Of a DNA stretch of 28,435 bases, positions 1 to 5,710 are shown in pieces. Every line of letters begins with the position of its first letter. Position 1 is the stretch's first letter. The stretch is from a virus: positions 1 to 28,435 of the IMG/VR virus record IMGVR_UViG_3300001589_000027; one strand, given 5' to 3'. The translations under genes were made by a program, and so were the position numbers. The notes beneath the pieces are model-generated. The model worked only from the letters and a program-made list of their open reading frames with translations. It was not told the origin of the DNA and made no database searches.

Positions 1-588
1 ACCAAATTTTGGACTATCAAAGCGGAGGTAGGTAAAGAGCTAATGAAAGCGCGTGACTATTACAACAGCGAAGAAGGTAAGACTGAAATGGATGATGCAG
101 GGATTTGCTACAACGATATATGCGATTTCTTCCAAGTGTTAACAGCAGGACAAATGAAGAAGCCTTCAGTATACAAAAGAATCAAAGTATACGAAAACAT
201 CGAAGCCAATGCAGATGTGCCGAGGTTATTCGTAAAGGCGGTGAAGGAAGCGAAAGAGGAAAACCCAAATGTGAAAATAGTACAATCTGATGAGGGCTTC
301 AATTACTTCTGCGCTAACGGTGAGCTCAAAATCAAAGGAGCAACAGCAACAGCAAACGAAAGTGCAGCAGGCGAAACGGAAGAGAGCGAAAGCGAAGATG
401 GAGCCAACGAAAGCGAAGATGGTACCAAGTTTTCATTCTCAAGCAAGAACACGGGTAATGGTGGTAGTTGTGTCCGAATGGATGAAGACTTCAATCTTAT
501 TGCCGAAGTAGGAGATTCAAGTCAAATAATGCAAGCAATGGAGACGTACTTAAATTTAAAAGGGTTTTCAGTAACGATGAATGACTAA
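1..588 (+). CDS. Unknown protein, 5' end outside window
   Basis: I do not recognise a family. The frame is open from base 1, with 14 sense codons before the first ATG at base 43 and no stop, so the gene probably begins upstream; if it starts at 43 it is 181 aa. The N-terminal two thirds look globular and mixed charged. Next comes a low-complexity acidic Ala/Glu/Ser/Asp/Gly linker (about residues 100-128 counted from the ATG at 43), which contains a 21-nt tandem duplication. A short C-terminal segment with a hydrophobic, possibly helical end follows. The TAA stop at 586-588 is followed by the hairpin and hammerhead at 596-665, so this message would get a ribozyme-made 3' end. Coding is convincing; function is unknown. 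Confidence 0.75.
   Translation, partial: TKFWTIKAEVGKELMKARDYYNSEEGKTEMDDAGICYNDICDFFQVLTAGQMKKPSVYKRIKVYENIEANADVPRLFVKAVKEAKEENPNVKIVQSDEGFNYFCANGELKIKGATATANESAAGETEESESEDGANESEDGTKFSFSSKNTGNGGSCVRMDEDFNLIAEVGDSSQIMQAMETYLNLKGFSVTMND
387..422 (+). repeat. 21-nt tandem duplication in acidic linker
   Basis: The 15-mer CGAAAGCGAAGATGG occurs at 387-401 and again at 408-422, 21 nt apart, giving an E-S-E-D-G repeat in the linker of the first gene. The period is a multiple of three, so the frame is kept. Confidence 0.8.
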
Positions 589-595
589 CACGAAA

Positions 596-617
596 GCAGT
601 GTCCTCAGCGACACTGC
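596..617 (+). repeat. Hairpin abutting hammerhead 1
   Basis: The arms GCAGTGTC (596-603) and GACACTGC (610-617) enclose a 6-nt loop that holds the family's TCAG. The base next to the loop is C (604) where other copies have G, so one C-C mismatch lies below the tetraloop. It starts 7 nt after the stop of the first gene and ends directly against stem III of the ribozyme (618). It is one copy of the dispersed GTGTCG-N4-CGACAC family. Confidence 0.85.
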
Positions 618-665
618 CCGTCCACAGGTGAAGCCTGTGCTGATGAGCTCAAAAGAGCGAAACGG
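618..665 (+). ncRNA. Type III hammerhead ribozyme 1
   Basis: All core elements are present in order. Stem III 5' strand CCG (618-620) is followed by U621-C622 (a GUC site, cleavage expected after C622). Stem I is CACAGG/CCTGTG (623-628/634-639) with loop TGAAG. The core CTGATGA (640-646) is followed by stem II GCTC/GAGC (647-650/655-658) with an AAAA loop. GAAA (659-662) and stem III CGG (663-665) complete it. The open ends lie in stem III, which defines type III. Stem III is only 3 bp plus the A-U pair, but the hairpin at 596-617 could stack on it. The amidoligase start codon lies 20 nt downstream. The Rfam type III hammerhead model should confirm it. Confidence 0.88.
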
Positions 666-685
666 AAACTTAAAACTTACACAAT

Positions 686-1696
686 ATGAGAAACGGAATT
701 CAATTTACTAACGACGGAGAAAGAGGACGAAACGTCATTCGCTCTTACCAATCCTATATCGAAAGGAGAAACGGTACCGGTAGACCGTCTTGCATCGACA
801 AGAGCCAAGGACACGCCGTAGATATCGCAGGTCTAAGATGCAGAGAAGCCAAAAGTGATTTGGTTACAGCTACAGGAAGCGCAAGATTTAAAATAGGTTT
901 TGAGATTGAGAAATCTTCATTTGCAGGTAGAACTGCGAGAGGAGCAAGAATGACTGAGTTACCTTTGGTTCAAACGTTCGAGGAGGATTCAAGTTGTGGC
1001 GTTGAAGCAGTTACGCACATCATTCCATTACTACCTAAATCTGCTTGGAGAAGCAAAGTGTTCAATATGTTTCACGAGGCTTCTCATATCATTGAGGAGG
1101 ACAGGAGCCCAAGCACTTACCGTTGTTCAATGCATACAACGATATCGGTAGCAGGTATTAATGGTACGCAGTTAATGAATGCACTACGTCCTTACTGCGG
1201 AATTCTTTATAGTGTTTTTAGACTCAGAATTGCGAATCACTACTGCAGAAGCAATGTCGAGATGAGAACTGATTCAAGTTATTGGAGAGGAGAAACCAAG
1301 TACGTACCTGCTAAGAATAGAGGTTACGGTATTGAGTTTAGATTACCTTCGAGAGTAAAATCAGTTAGAGCTATGCAGTTACGTTATGAGCTGTTTTATG
1401 AGCTCGTTAACTTCGGTCTAAATCACGCAGGTAAATCCTTTGGTTTGTTCCTCAGAAGAGTTAAGCCAATCATTGAGAGAATGTATGCAGGTGACGAGGG
1501 CAAAGCGGAAGAGGTTCTTACCTTGGCGAAATCCTTCCAAAAGTTTTTGAACACCGGACGTATCACCTCTGACATCAGAGAATACATTGAAGGTACTCAC
1601 GCCATCAATAGAAACGTCGACACTGAAGATTGGTCGCACAGGTATACAAGGACTCTCGCGAGAGAACGAAATACTACCTACAGGACTGAGATTTGA
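686..1696 (+). CDS. Predicted amidoligase (glutamine synthetase-like COOH-NH2 ligase)
   Basis: This 336-aa protein probably joins a carboxylate to an amine with ATP, as glutamate-cysteine ligases and Amidoligase_2 proteins do. Visible motifs fit that fold: GFEIE (71-75) for the first metal-binding strand, an EDSSCGVEAVT stretch (about 100-110) matching the family's D-G/S-S...EivT signature, CSMHTTIS (147-154) at the usual H-x-H/T position, an Arg-rich helix after it, and IEFRLPSR (216-223) for a substrate or phosphate-contacting strand. The first 65 residues are polar and may be a separate extension. The substrate is unknown. The gene lies directly behind hammerhead 1 and ends just before hammerhead 2, so its mRNA could be cut on both sides. 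The GATase II/GGCT fusion at 4543 is a likely pathway partner. The call is by motif only. Confidence 0.65.
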   Translation: MRNGIQFTNDGERGRNVIRSYQSYIERRNGTGRPSCIDKSQGHAVDIAGLRCREAKSDLVTATGSARFKIGFEIEKSSFAGRTARGARMTELPLVQTFEEDSSCGVEAVTHIIPLLPKSAWRSKVFNMFHEASHIIEEDRSPSTYRCSMHTTISVAGINGTQLMNALRPYCGILYSVFRLRIANHYCRSNVEMRTDSSYWRGETKYVPAKNRGYGIEFRLPSRVKSVRAMQLRYELFYELVNFGLNHAGKSFGLFLRRVKPIIERMYAGDEGKAEEVLTLAKSFQKFLNTGRITSDIREYIEGTHAINRNVDTEDWSHRYTRTLARERNTTYRTEI

Positions 1697-1704
1697 CAGC
1701 CCTC

Positions 1705-1726
1705 AGAGAGCTCTAAGGAGCTCTCT
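1705..1726 (+). repeat. Hairpin abutting hammerhead 2 (different sequence)
   Basis: Perfect 9-bp arms AGAGAGCTC (1705-1713) and GAGCTCTCT (1718-1726) enclose the tetraloop TAAG. The sequence is unrelated to the GTGTCG family but has the same size and place, directly before stem III of the ribozyme. The last T (1726) can pair either in this hairpin or with A1778 in stem III. Confidence 0.88.
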
Positions 1727-1778
1727 CCTGTCCGCAGGTGTGTGCCTGCGCTGATGAGTCCAAGAGGACGAAACAGGA
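1726..1778 (+). ncRNA. Type III hammerhead ribozyme 2
   Basis: Stem III is TCCTG/CAGGA (1726-1730/1774-1778, the longest of the five). The site U1731-C1732 gives cleavage after C1732. Stem I is CGCAGG/CCTGCG (1733-1738/1745-1750) with loop TGTGTG. The core CTGATGA (1751-1757) is followed by stem II GTCC/GGAC (1758-1761/1766-1769) with loop AAGA, then GAAA (1770-1773). It has the canonical G-C pair at 10.1-11.1, so it is one of the two copies most likely to be active. The start codon of the next gene is 17-18 nt downstream. Confidence 0.9.
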
Positions 1779-1795
1779 ACTTTAAAACTTATAAG

Positions 1796-2245
1796 ATGAA
1801 CAAGATTGCAAAAGGATTTAAGATGAATGAATTAGAGATGACAGCGTTTGACATTATCAACGAGGCATCTGAAATGGAAACAACATTTATAACGACAGCA
1901 GATGTCAATGTTGAGGAGATATTGAAAGGCGTTTCAAATCTAAACCTTGTTACCGCGTTTGACATGATAGGGGACTTCCTTGACTCAAACAATATACCTT
2001 ACTTTTTAGTACAGCAGTTGGTTGAGGAAAGAATGGGTACTACTGAGATAGACGGAGAGATATTCAAGCTTGTTAGAACCAAGGTAAGGGTAATTCCTCA
2101 GTGCTTAGACATACATCAAGATATTGATATGACACAGCAGGAAATCAACAGCACAATCAAGACCATAATATCTCTCAAGGGAGATGACAGCGACCTGCAG
2201 GATACTTGCTTTGATGATGCAGGAATCTTGACATACAATTCCTAA
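1796..2245 (+). CDS. Unknown acidic protein, 149 aa
   Basis: No family is recognised. The protein is acidic and mostly helical by composition, with no clear membrane segment or catalytic motif; it has two Cys (about residues 101 and 138). I chose the ATG at 1796 because an upstream in-frame start at 1742 would lie inside stem I of hammerhead 2, and because 1796 follows the same A/T-rich leader (AAAACTTATAAG) seen before the gene at 2345. A further in-frame ATG at 1823 is an alternative. The TAA at 2243-2245 is the first codon of a 34-nt block repeated at 3034-3067, so the spacer module begins at the stop codon. Confidence 0.75.
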   Translation: MNKIAKGFKMNELEMTAFDIINEASEMETTFITTADVNVEEILKGVSNLNLVTAFDMIGDFLDSNNIPYFLVQQLVEERMGTTEIDGEIFKLVRTKVRVIPQCLDIHQDIDMTQQEINSTIKTIISLKGDDSDLQDTCFDDAGILTYNS

Positions 2246-2252
2246 CAGGAAT

Positions 2253-2274
2253 GCAGTGTCGTCAGCGACACTGC
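2253..2274 (+). repeat. Hairpin abutting hammerhead 3
   Basis: Perfect 9-bp arms GCAGTGTCG (2253-2261) and CGACACTGC (2266-2274) enclose a TCAG tetraloop. There is no gap to stem III of the ribozyme at 2275. It is a full-length copy of the dispersed hairpin family. Confidence 0.9.
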
Positions 2275-2323
2275 CCGTATGCAGGTGTGTACCTGCACTG
2301 AAGATTCGGAAACGATGAAACGG
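2275..2323 (+). ncRNA. Type III hammerhead ribozyme 3
   Basis: Stem III is CCG/CGG (2275-2277/2321-2323). The site U2278-A2279 is a GUA triplet with cleavage after A2279. Stem I is TGCAGG/CCTGCA (2280-2285/2292-2297) with loop TGTGTA. The core is CTGAAGA (2298-2304), the allowed CUGANGA form with N=A. Stem II is TTCG/CGAT with a GAAA loop (2305-2316), then GAAA (2317-2320). The first stem II position is U-U (2305/2316) instead of the usual G-C, so activity is less certain than for copies 1 and 2. The start codon at 2345 is 21 nt downstream. Confidence 0.8.
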
Positions 2324-2344
2324 AAATTTAATAAAACTTATAAG

Positions 2345-2539
2345 ATGAAAAACTTAAAATTTGATTTACTATGTATGTTCGCGGTGGTGTGCGGAATGTT
2401 TTCAATCCTGTCAATAGAGCAGGCGATTCACCTTGAGTGCAATGGTTTGTTTATCATTGCAGGTATGACATCCTTGGTTATGTGGATGTGCATTTACCAA
2501 GCATCATTAGAGAGTAGAAACCAAAATAAAAACCAATAG
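2345..2539 (+). CDS. Small two-helix membrane protein, 64 aa
   Basis: This protein is predicted to sit in the membrane. A short basic N-terminus leads into a hydrophobic stretch (about residues 8-26), and a second hydrophobic stretch follows (about residues 34-54), ending in a polar, Asn/Gln/Lys-rich tail. It has several Cys and Met in the hydrophobic parts. The ATG at 2345 is chosen because an earlier in-frame ATG at 2279 lies at the cleavage site of hammerhead 3. The gene ends in AAC-CAA-TAG and is followed after 2 nt by the next ATG, a junction that recurs at 6803/6806 and 7060/7063. Function unknown; a holin or host-membrane modifier is possible but unsupported. Confidence 0.7.
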   Translation: MKNLKFDLLCMFAVVCGMFSILSIEQAIHLECNGLFIIAGMTSLVMWMCIYQASLESRNQNKNQ

Positions 2540-2541
2540 AT

Positions 2542-3036
2542 ATGAAAACTGAAAATAACATAATGTACGTAACGATTAATGAGAACTACACAGCGACGGT
2601 CAGAGACCTGCAGGCTTTTCGTAAACACCTGTACAGGGAGACGGAGACGTTTGATAAGACGTTCGGAGAGATAACATATACCAAGAGCACAACGAGTTTA
2701 AGATTCGTTAGGGCTGTTGAACGTATGATTAGAGACAAGCAACAATCAATGCTTCCTCGTGTACTCCAAATGATAGGATGTACAGGTACGCTGTATGCTA
2801 ATCAAGGGCAGAGAGATTACACGATAGTATCGGCGTGTGAGGAGACGAACACAATGTTGTTAGAGTATGAAATGCCGAACGGTACAACTGCGCTAAGGGT
2901 ATTCTCTAACAACGTAAAATATTACAACAACTTCAGCTATAGACAGCTTAACAAATCAAATAGATTCAAGAAGCATCTGAACGAGGACCTGTTGGTAAAC
3001 AATCCTCAGAGCGGACAGGCTTGGGTGTGGTCGTAA
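2542..3036 (+). CDS. Unknown protein, 164 aa
   Basis: No family is recognised. It is a soluble, basic protein with a helical, Arg-rich first half (about residues 20-75), then a likely beta-rich part (about 85-125), then a polar C-terminus. It starts 2 nt after the membrane-protein gene, so the two are probably translated together as one unit behind hammerhead 3. The phrase M-P-N-G-T (about residues 112-116) also occurs in the protein at 3419, which may be chance. The TAA stop at 3034 starts the repeated 34-nt block leading into hammerhead 4. Confidence 0.78.
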   Translation: MKTENNIMYVTINENYTATVRDLQAFRKHLYRETETFDKTFGEITYTKSTTSLRFVRAVERMIRDKQQSMLPRVLQMIGCTGTLYANQGQRDYTIVSACEETNTMLLEYEMPNGTTALRVFSNNVKYYNNFSYRQLNKSNRFKKHLNEDLLVNNPQSGQAWVWS

Positions 3037-3043
3037 CAGGAAT

Positions 3044-3065
3044 GCAGTGTCGTCAGCGACACTGC
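3044..3065 (+). repeat. Hairpin preceding hammerhead 4
   Basis: Perfect arms GCAGTGTCG (3044-3052) and CGACACTGC (3057-3065) enclose a TCAG loop, identical to the copy at 2253-2274. One unpaired C (3066) separates it from stem III. Confidence 0.9.
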
Positions 3066-3066
3066 C

Positions 3067-3115
3067 CCGTATCAACGTGTGTGCGTTGACTGATGATTCC
3101 AAAAGGATGAAACGG
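3067..3115 (+). ncRNA. Type III hammerhead ribozyme 4
   Basis: Stem III is CCG/CGG (3067-3069/3113-3115). The site U3070-A3071 gives cleavage after A3071. Stem I is TCAACG/CGTTGA (3072-3077/3084-3089) with loop TGTGTG. The core CTGATGA (3090-3096) is followed by stem II TTCC/GGAT (3097-3100/3105-3108) with an AAAA loop, then GAAA (3109-3112). Stem I differs from the other copies on both strands while still pairing, which is compensatory change. U-U replaces G-C at the base of stem II. The start codon at 3145 is 29 nt downstream. Confidence 0.82.
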
Positions 3116-3144
3116 ATTTACTAACTTTCATAAATTCAAACACT

Positions 3145-3249
3145 ATGAAAACATTAACAAAGATTGAGCTAATGCTCATCGCAATTACACCTGTCGCTGT
3201 AGGATTCGGCGGGTTCACGATTGCTCAAGTAATCTTGGGCACGTGGTAG
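3145..3249 (+). CDS. Tiny single-span membrane protein, 34 aa
   Basis: A 34-residue frame starts with ATG behind the leader AAACACT, the same context as the starts at 3854 and 4087. After a short Lys-containing start, residues about 8-31 are almost wholly hydrophobic with Gly and Pro, which suggests one membrane span. It ends in TAG at 3247-3249, inside the first codons of the next frame (GTG at 3243). Function unknown. It is the first gene behind hammerhead 4. Confidence 0.55.
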   Translation: MKTLTKIELMLIAITPVAVGFGGFTIAQVILGTW

Positions 3250-3419
3250 AGAAATGGTTCTACTACCACATAACCTGCACGCGCAGGTTGGGAGATTGGA
3301 GAGGGATATCCCTCTCCGCTCACTCCAAGTGGGAAGCCATAGACAAGGCGTTTACAATTCTCCGGCAGGAACATCCTACACTGCAGAGAAAAGAACTAAC
3401 AATAAAAAAACTAAAGTAA
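3243..3419 (+). CDS. Unknown basic protein, 58 aa, GTG start
   Basis: There is no ATG in this frame, but it reads as natural protein. GTG at 3243 overlaps the stop of the 34-aa gene by 7 nt, and the TAA at 3417-3419 overlaps the next ATG (TAATG), so it fits a translationally coupled chain. The product starts V-E-K-W-F-Y-Y, is rich in Arg, Lys and Trp, and ends in an amphipathic, Lys-rich helix-like stretch (about residues 29-58). It fills what would otherwise be a 169-nt gap. An ATG frame at 3254 in another register covers part of the same DNA but is less convincing upstream of 3419. No function can be assigned. Confidence 0.5.
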   Translation: MVEKWFYYHITCTRRLGDWRGISLSAHSKWEAIDKAFTILRQEHPTLQRKELTIKKLK

Positions 3420-3739
3420 TGACAACTAATAAAGAGAAAATAGAGAGCCTCAACAAGGCAATGAATGTACTGAACGAACTATACTATTTCACTAACGACA
3501 ACGAAACAATGTTGAAACAAAAGATGGCATCGGCTTACGACACGCTAAAGTATATGAAAAGCTTAATGACAAAGAAAGAACAGGAGACCAATCCCATACA
3601 GGCGCAGATGAAATTCAGAATGCCGAACGGAACAGACAAGTACGTGACCAAGACATTCAATGATAAGAAACATATGCGCGCGTATATAGACAAAGTATGT
3701 AAGCAGGAAGACTGCGACTTGGATGAGGTGTGGTACTAA
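3419..3739 (+). CDS. Unknown protein, 106 aa
   Basis: No family is recognised. The first half (about residues 1-55) is a helical, Lys/Glu/Met-rich segment, possibly coiled coil; the second half looks like a small alpha/beta unit ending in D-E-V-W-Y, with two Cys (about 94 and 99). I chose ATG 3419 because it couples by TAATG to the 58-aa frame and follows an A-rich tract; the same frame is open further up to 3254. A hairpin of the GTGTCG family follows the stop by 7 nt, so the unit started at hammerhead 4 probably ends here. Confidence 0.75.
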   Translation: MTTNKEKIESLNKAMNVLNELYYFTNDNETMLKQKMASAYDTLKYMKSLMTKKEQETNPIQAQMKFRMPNGTDKYVTKTFNDKKHMRAYIDKVCKQEDCDLDEVWY

Positions 3740-3746
3740 TGCAGGC

Positions 3747-3764
3747 AGTGTCGTCAGCGACACT
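3747..3764 (+). repeat. GTGTCG-family hairpin at unit end
   Basis: The 7-bp arms AGTGTCG (3747-3753) and CGACACT (3758-3764) enclose a TCAG loop. No hammerhead core follows. A 19-bp palindrome begins 5 nt later. It may mark the 3' end of the preceding message; there is no long T tract. Confidence 0.85.
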
Positions 3765-3768
3765 CCTT

Positions 3769-3787
3769 ATTTAGAATGATTCTAAAT
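3769..3787. promoter_or_regulatory. Perfect 19-bp palindrome, operator candidate
   Basis: ATTTAGAAT-G-ATTCTAAAT is a perfect inverted repeat around a central G. It lies 13 nt upstream of the TTG element of the promoter candidate at 3800-3830, which is a reasonable place for a dimeric regulator. It could instead fold as a 7-bp RNA hairpin. The regulator is not identifiable. Confidence 0.5.
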
Positions 3788-3799
3788 TAGCATTCAGAT

Positions 3800-3830
3800 T
3801 TGGTAGTGTCGTATTTATTTCGTATACTTG
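3800..3830 (+). promoter_or_regulatory. Bacteroidetes-type promoter candidate
   Basis: TTG (3800-3802), a 20-nt spacer and TATACTTG (3823-3830) match the Bacteroidetes -33/-7 pattern TTG-N17-23-TAnnTTTG with one mismatch. A start of transcription just after 3835 would leave a short leader before the ATG at 3854. Confidence 0.5.
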
Positions 3831-3853
3831 TATTAATCATTAACAAAAACACT

Positions 3854-4075
3854 ATGACCAAAGTAAACGAGGTAAAAAAAGTAGGAGACAAAATCACATT
3901 CAACTATGGTGGTCTCAAGGGTACTAAAGAGCACACGATTAAGAAGGTGGTCGTAATAGAAGACCGTAACAGGTATGAATATTGGATATCTAAAACCCAT
4001 CATATTCAAGCTCCTATAAGGGAAGAGGTTGAAAGCAAAAGAGGTTTTAAGTACACGAGTATAATTGGATTTTAA
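3854..4075 (+). CDS. Unknown small protein, 73 aa
   Basis: No family is recognised. It is a basic, beta-rich small protein (K-V-G-D-K-I-T-F, then K-K-V-V-V-I-E-D), perhaps an SH3- or OB-like barrel, but this is only an impression from strand spacing. ATG 3854 is preferred over an earlier in-frame GTG or TTG because it has the leader AACAAAAACACT and lies a sensible distance behind the promoter candidate at 3800-3830. It is the first gene of a short operon with 4087 and 4307. Confidence 0.7.
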   Translation: MTKVNEVKKVGDKITFNYGGLKGTKEHTIKKVVVIEDRNRYEYWISKTHHIQAPIREEVESKRGFKYTSIIGF

Positions 4076-4086
4076 AAACAAACACT

Positions 4087-4305
4087 ATGAAAAAGGTAAG
4101 AGCATTCAGAGACATTACTAATCACGAGGCTGTCACTTATTTAGATGACCGAGATGTAGATTACGAATTGCCTGCAAGAGACAGGGCTTCTATACTCATC
4201 GGACTCAAAGAAGGATACAAGGATAGATGGGGTAATGGAATCATATCTGCAATCTCCAAGAGAGATGCAATCCAAAAGGTAAACGAAATAACTAAACTGA
4301 AGTAA
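4087..4305 (+). CDS. Unknown small protein, 72 aa
   Basis: No family is recognised. A mixed charged protein whose C-terminal half (I-S-A-I-S-K-R-D-A-I-Q-K) looks helical. It starts 11 nt after the preceding stop with the context AAACACTATG, repeated from 3145 and 3854, and is followed after 1 nt by the next ATG. It is likely co-transcribed with its neighbours. Confidence 0.7.
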   Translation: MKKVRAFRDITNHEAVTYLDDRDVDYELPARDRASILIGLKEGYKDRWGNGIISAISKRDAIQKVNEITKLK

Positions 4306-4306
4306 G

Positions 4307-4462
4307 ATGAAAGACTTGAAAGACGTACAGCACGTGAACGAAATCAGAACTGCTACAATGGAACAGGTTCAGCATTGGTTGACTCAATGCAGACAGGTTC
4401 AGCAGATGACAACGAGAGAGCTGTGGGATAGAGAGTCTGACTTAAAAGATAAACAAAGGTAG
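4307..4462 (+). CDS. Unknown small polar protein, 51 aa
   Basis: A short frame starts 1 nt after the stop of the 72-aa gene (TAAGATG). The product is almost entirely helical by composition, rich in Gln, Glu, Lys and Asp with two Trp, and could form a short coiled coil. It ends with TAG at 4460-4462. The tight spacing and plausible composition support coding; nothing indicates a function. Confidence 0.6.
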   Translation: MKDLKDVQHVNEIRTATMEQVQHWLTQCRQVQQMTTRELWDRESDLKDKQR

Positions 4463-4464
4463 AC

Positions 4465-4491
4465 AAGCGGTCACCTACACAAGCACCGCTT
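4465..4491 (+). repeat. Inverted repeat after 51-aa gene
   Basis: AAGCGGT (4465-4471) and ACCGCTT (4485-4491) are perfectly complementary around a 13-nt loop. It starts just after the stop at 4462 and could stabilise or end the upstream message. No T tract follows. Confidence 0.55.
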
Positions 4492-4504
4492 ACAAACAGG
4501 GTTC

Positions 4505-4522
4505 GGTGTCGCCAACGACACT
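4505..4522 (+). repeat. GTGTCG-family hairpin with CCAA loop
   Basis: GTGTCG (4506-4511) and CGACAC (4516-4521) enclose CCAA, extended by a G-T pair at 4505/4522. The CCAA loop is the version found on the coding strand inside the giant minus-strand gene. No hammerhead core follows; the next gene starts at 4543. Confidence 0.8.
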
Positions 4523-4542
4523 GCCCACAAAACTAAATAATT

Positions 4543-5652
4543 ATGTGTGTAATTATCGTAAAACAAAAAGACAAACCACTATCGCGTGAGGTGGCTAAAA
4601 CAAGCGCAAGAAAGAATCCTCACGGTCTCGGTATCGTATGGCTCGACACGTTCGAGTTAACACGTCACGAGTCTAAGGAGTACGGTGTACTGACATCAGA
4701 TGAGAACAAGCACCGACCATTCATAGCGCACTTCAGATACGCTACGGTTGGAAAGATATCCAAAGAGAACACGCACCCATTTGTATGTGGAGCGCAGACG
4801 GATGAACTTCTGATGATGAACGGAACGGTTGCAGGTTACGGTAACAAGAAGATGACTGACTCGCAGGCATTGGCTAACGAGCTTGGTACTATACCAAGAG
4901 AGGAATGGAAAGAGCATCTGAAAGTAAAGGATGTAAACGCGCCTAACTACTGCAGGTTCGTATCAATCAACACTCGCACTCGTTCGTTCCAAATCTACAA
5001 CAGGGAATTGTTCACGTATCACGACGGCGTATGGTTCTCAAAGGCAAACGTCTTGGAGACAAACGTTATCGCAGTGTACGGTACACTCAAGAAAGGGTAC
5101 AGCAACTACTACCATTACCTTAGAGGCTCTAAGTATGTCGGTGGTGGTACAACTAAGAACAAGTATCCTCTTATTGAAGAAGGACTTCCGTATGTGGTTA
5201 ACAAGCCCGGCATCGGACATCACATTGAGGTTGATGTGTTCAAGGTTGCAGACCAAACCTTTGCAGACATTGATATGCTTGAGGGACATCCGAGGTGGTA
5301 CAAGCGTGAGCAGATTACGGTAATGGTCAAGGGTAAAGAGATTGTATGTTGGTTGTACTTCAATCCAACGGTGAAGCTAAAGCCTCATAACCGATTATTA
5401 AAGACATACAAGCAAGAGTATAAACCTTACAAGGGGTATTCGTTTGACAATACCAAAACGTACAGGACTCCTGTAACAAAGCCTGCGGTCACAAAGATTG
5501 CAGACCTGTTCGACGACTGCAACTTAGACGACACAGGCACAGGGTTCAATGCGCTCAAGGAATGCAGTGACTCAAAGTGTAACACGAACAACTTTGCGTT
5601 CGACGGTTGGGGCAACTACTACTGCGAGACCTGTGGAGAATGGTACACGTAG
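4543..5652 (+). CDS. Glutamine amidotransferase II - GGCT - zinc-ribbon fusion
   Basis: Three parts are visible in 369 aa. Residues about 1-170 resemble class II (Ntn) glutamine amidotransferase: the nucleophile Cys2 follows the initiator Met, then N-P-H-G-L-G-I, H-F-R-Y-A-T and M-M-N-G-T-V motifs. This domain frees ammonia from glutamine. Residues about 175-290 match gamma-glutamylcyclotransferase/AIG2: V-Y-G-T-L-K-K-G (178-185) and D-M-L-E-G-H with the probable catalytic Glu247; these enzymes release gamma-glutamyl groups as 5-oxoproline. A C-terminal zinc-ribbon-like segment has C341, C346, C361 and C364. Links between such domains and amidoligases are known from comparative genomics, so the amidoligase at 686 is a likely partner. 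A hairpin precedes the gene and hammerhead 5 follows it. Confidence 0.8.
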   Translation: MCVIIVKQKDKPLSREVAKTSARKNPHGLGIVWLDTFELTRHESKEYGVLTSDENKHRPFIAHFRYATVGKISKENTHPFVCGAQTDELLMMNGTVAGYGNKKMTDSQALANELGTIPREEWKEHLKVKDVNAPNYCRFVSINTRTRSFQIYNRELFTYHDGVWFSKANVLETNVIAVYGTLKKGYSNYYHYLRGSKYVGGGTTKNKYPLIEEGLPYVVNKPGIGHHIEVDVFKVADQTFADIDMLEGHPRWYKREQITVMVKGKEIVCWLYFNPTVKLKPHNRLLKTYKQEYKPYKGYSFDNTKTYRTPVTKPAVTKIADLFDDCNLDDTGTGFNALKECSDSKCNTNNFAFDGWGNYYCETCGEWYT

Positions 5653-5687
5653 TCAGATTTTAGTAAGTTTTAGTCTGACTCAAACGG

Positions 5688-5709
5688 GGAGTGTCGTCAG
5701 CGACACTCC
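5688..5709 (+). repeat. Hairpin preceding hammerhead 5
   Basis: Perfect 9-bp arms GGAGTGTCG (5688-5696) and CGACACTCC (5701-5709) enclose TCAG. The outer pairs differ from the copies at 2253 and 3044 (GG/CC instead of GC/GC) but still pair. One T (5710) separates it from stem III. Confidence 0.9.
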
Positions 5710-5710
5710 T

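Noticed and set aside
1742-1795. In-frame upstream start giving an 18-residue longer protein for the gene at 1796
   Set aside because: It lies inside stem I and the core of hammerhead 2; the start at 1796 has the shared leader and follows the ribozyme.
2279-2344. In-frame ATG at 2279 for the membrane protein
   Set aside because: It spans the hammerhead 3 cleavage site and core; the leader-linked ATG at 2345 gives a better membrane protein.
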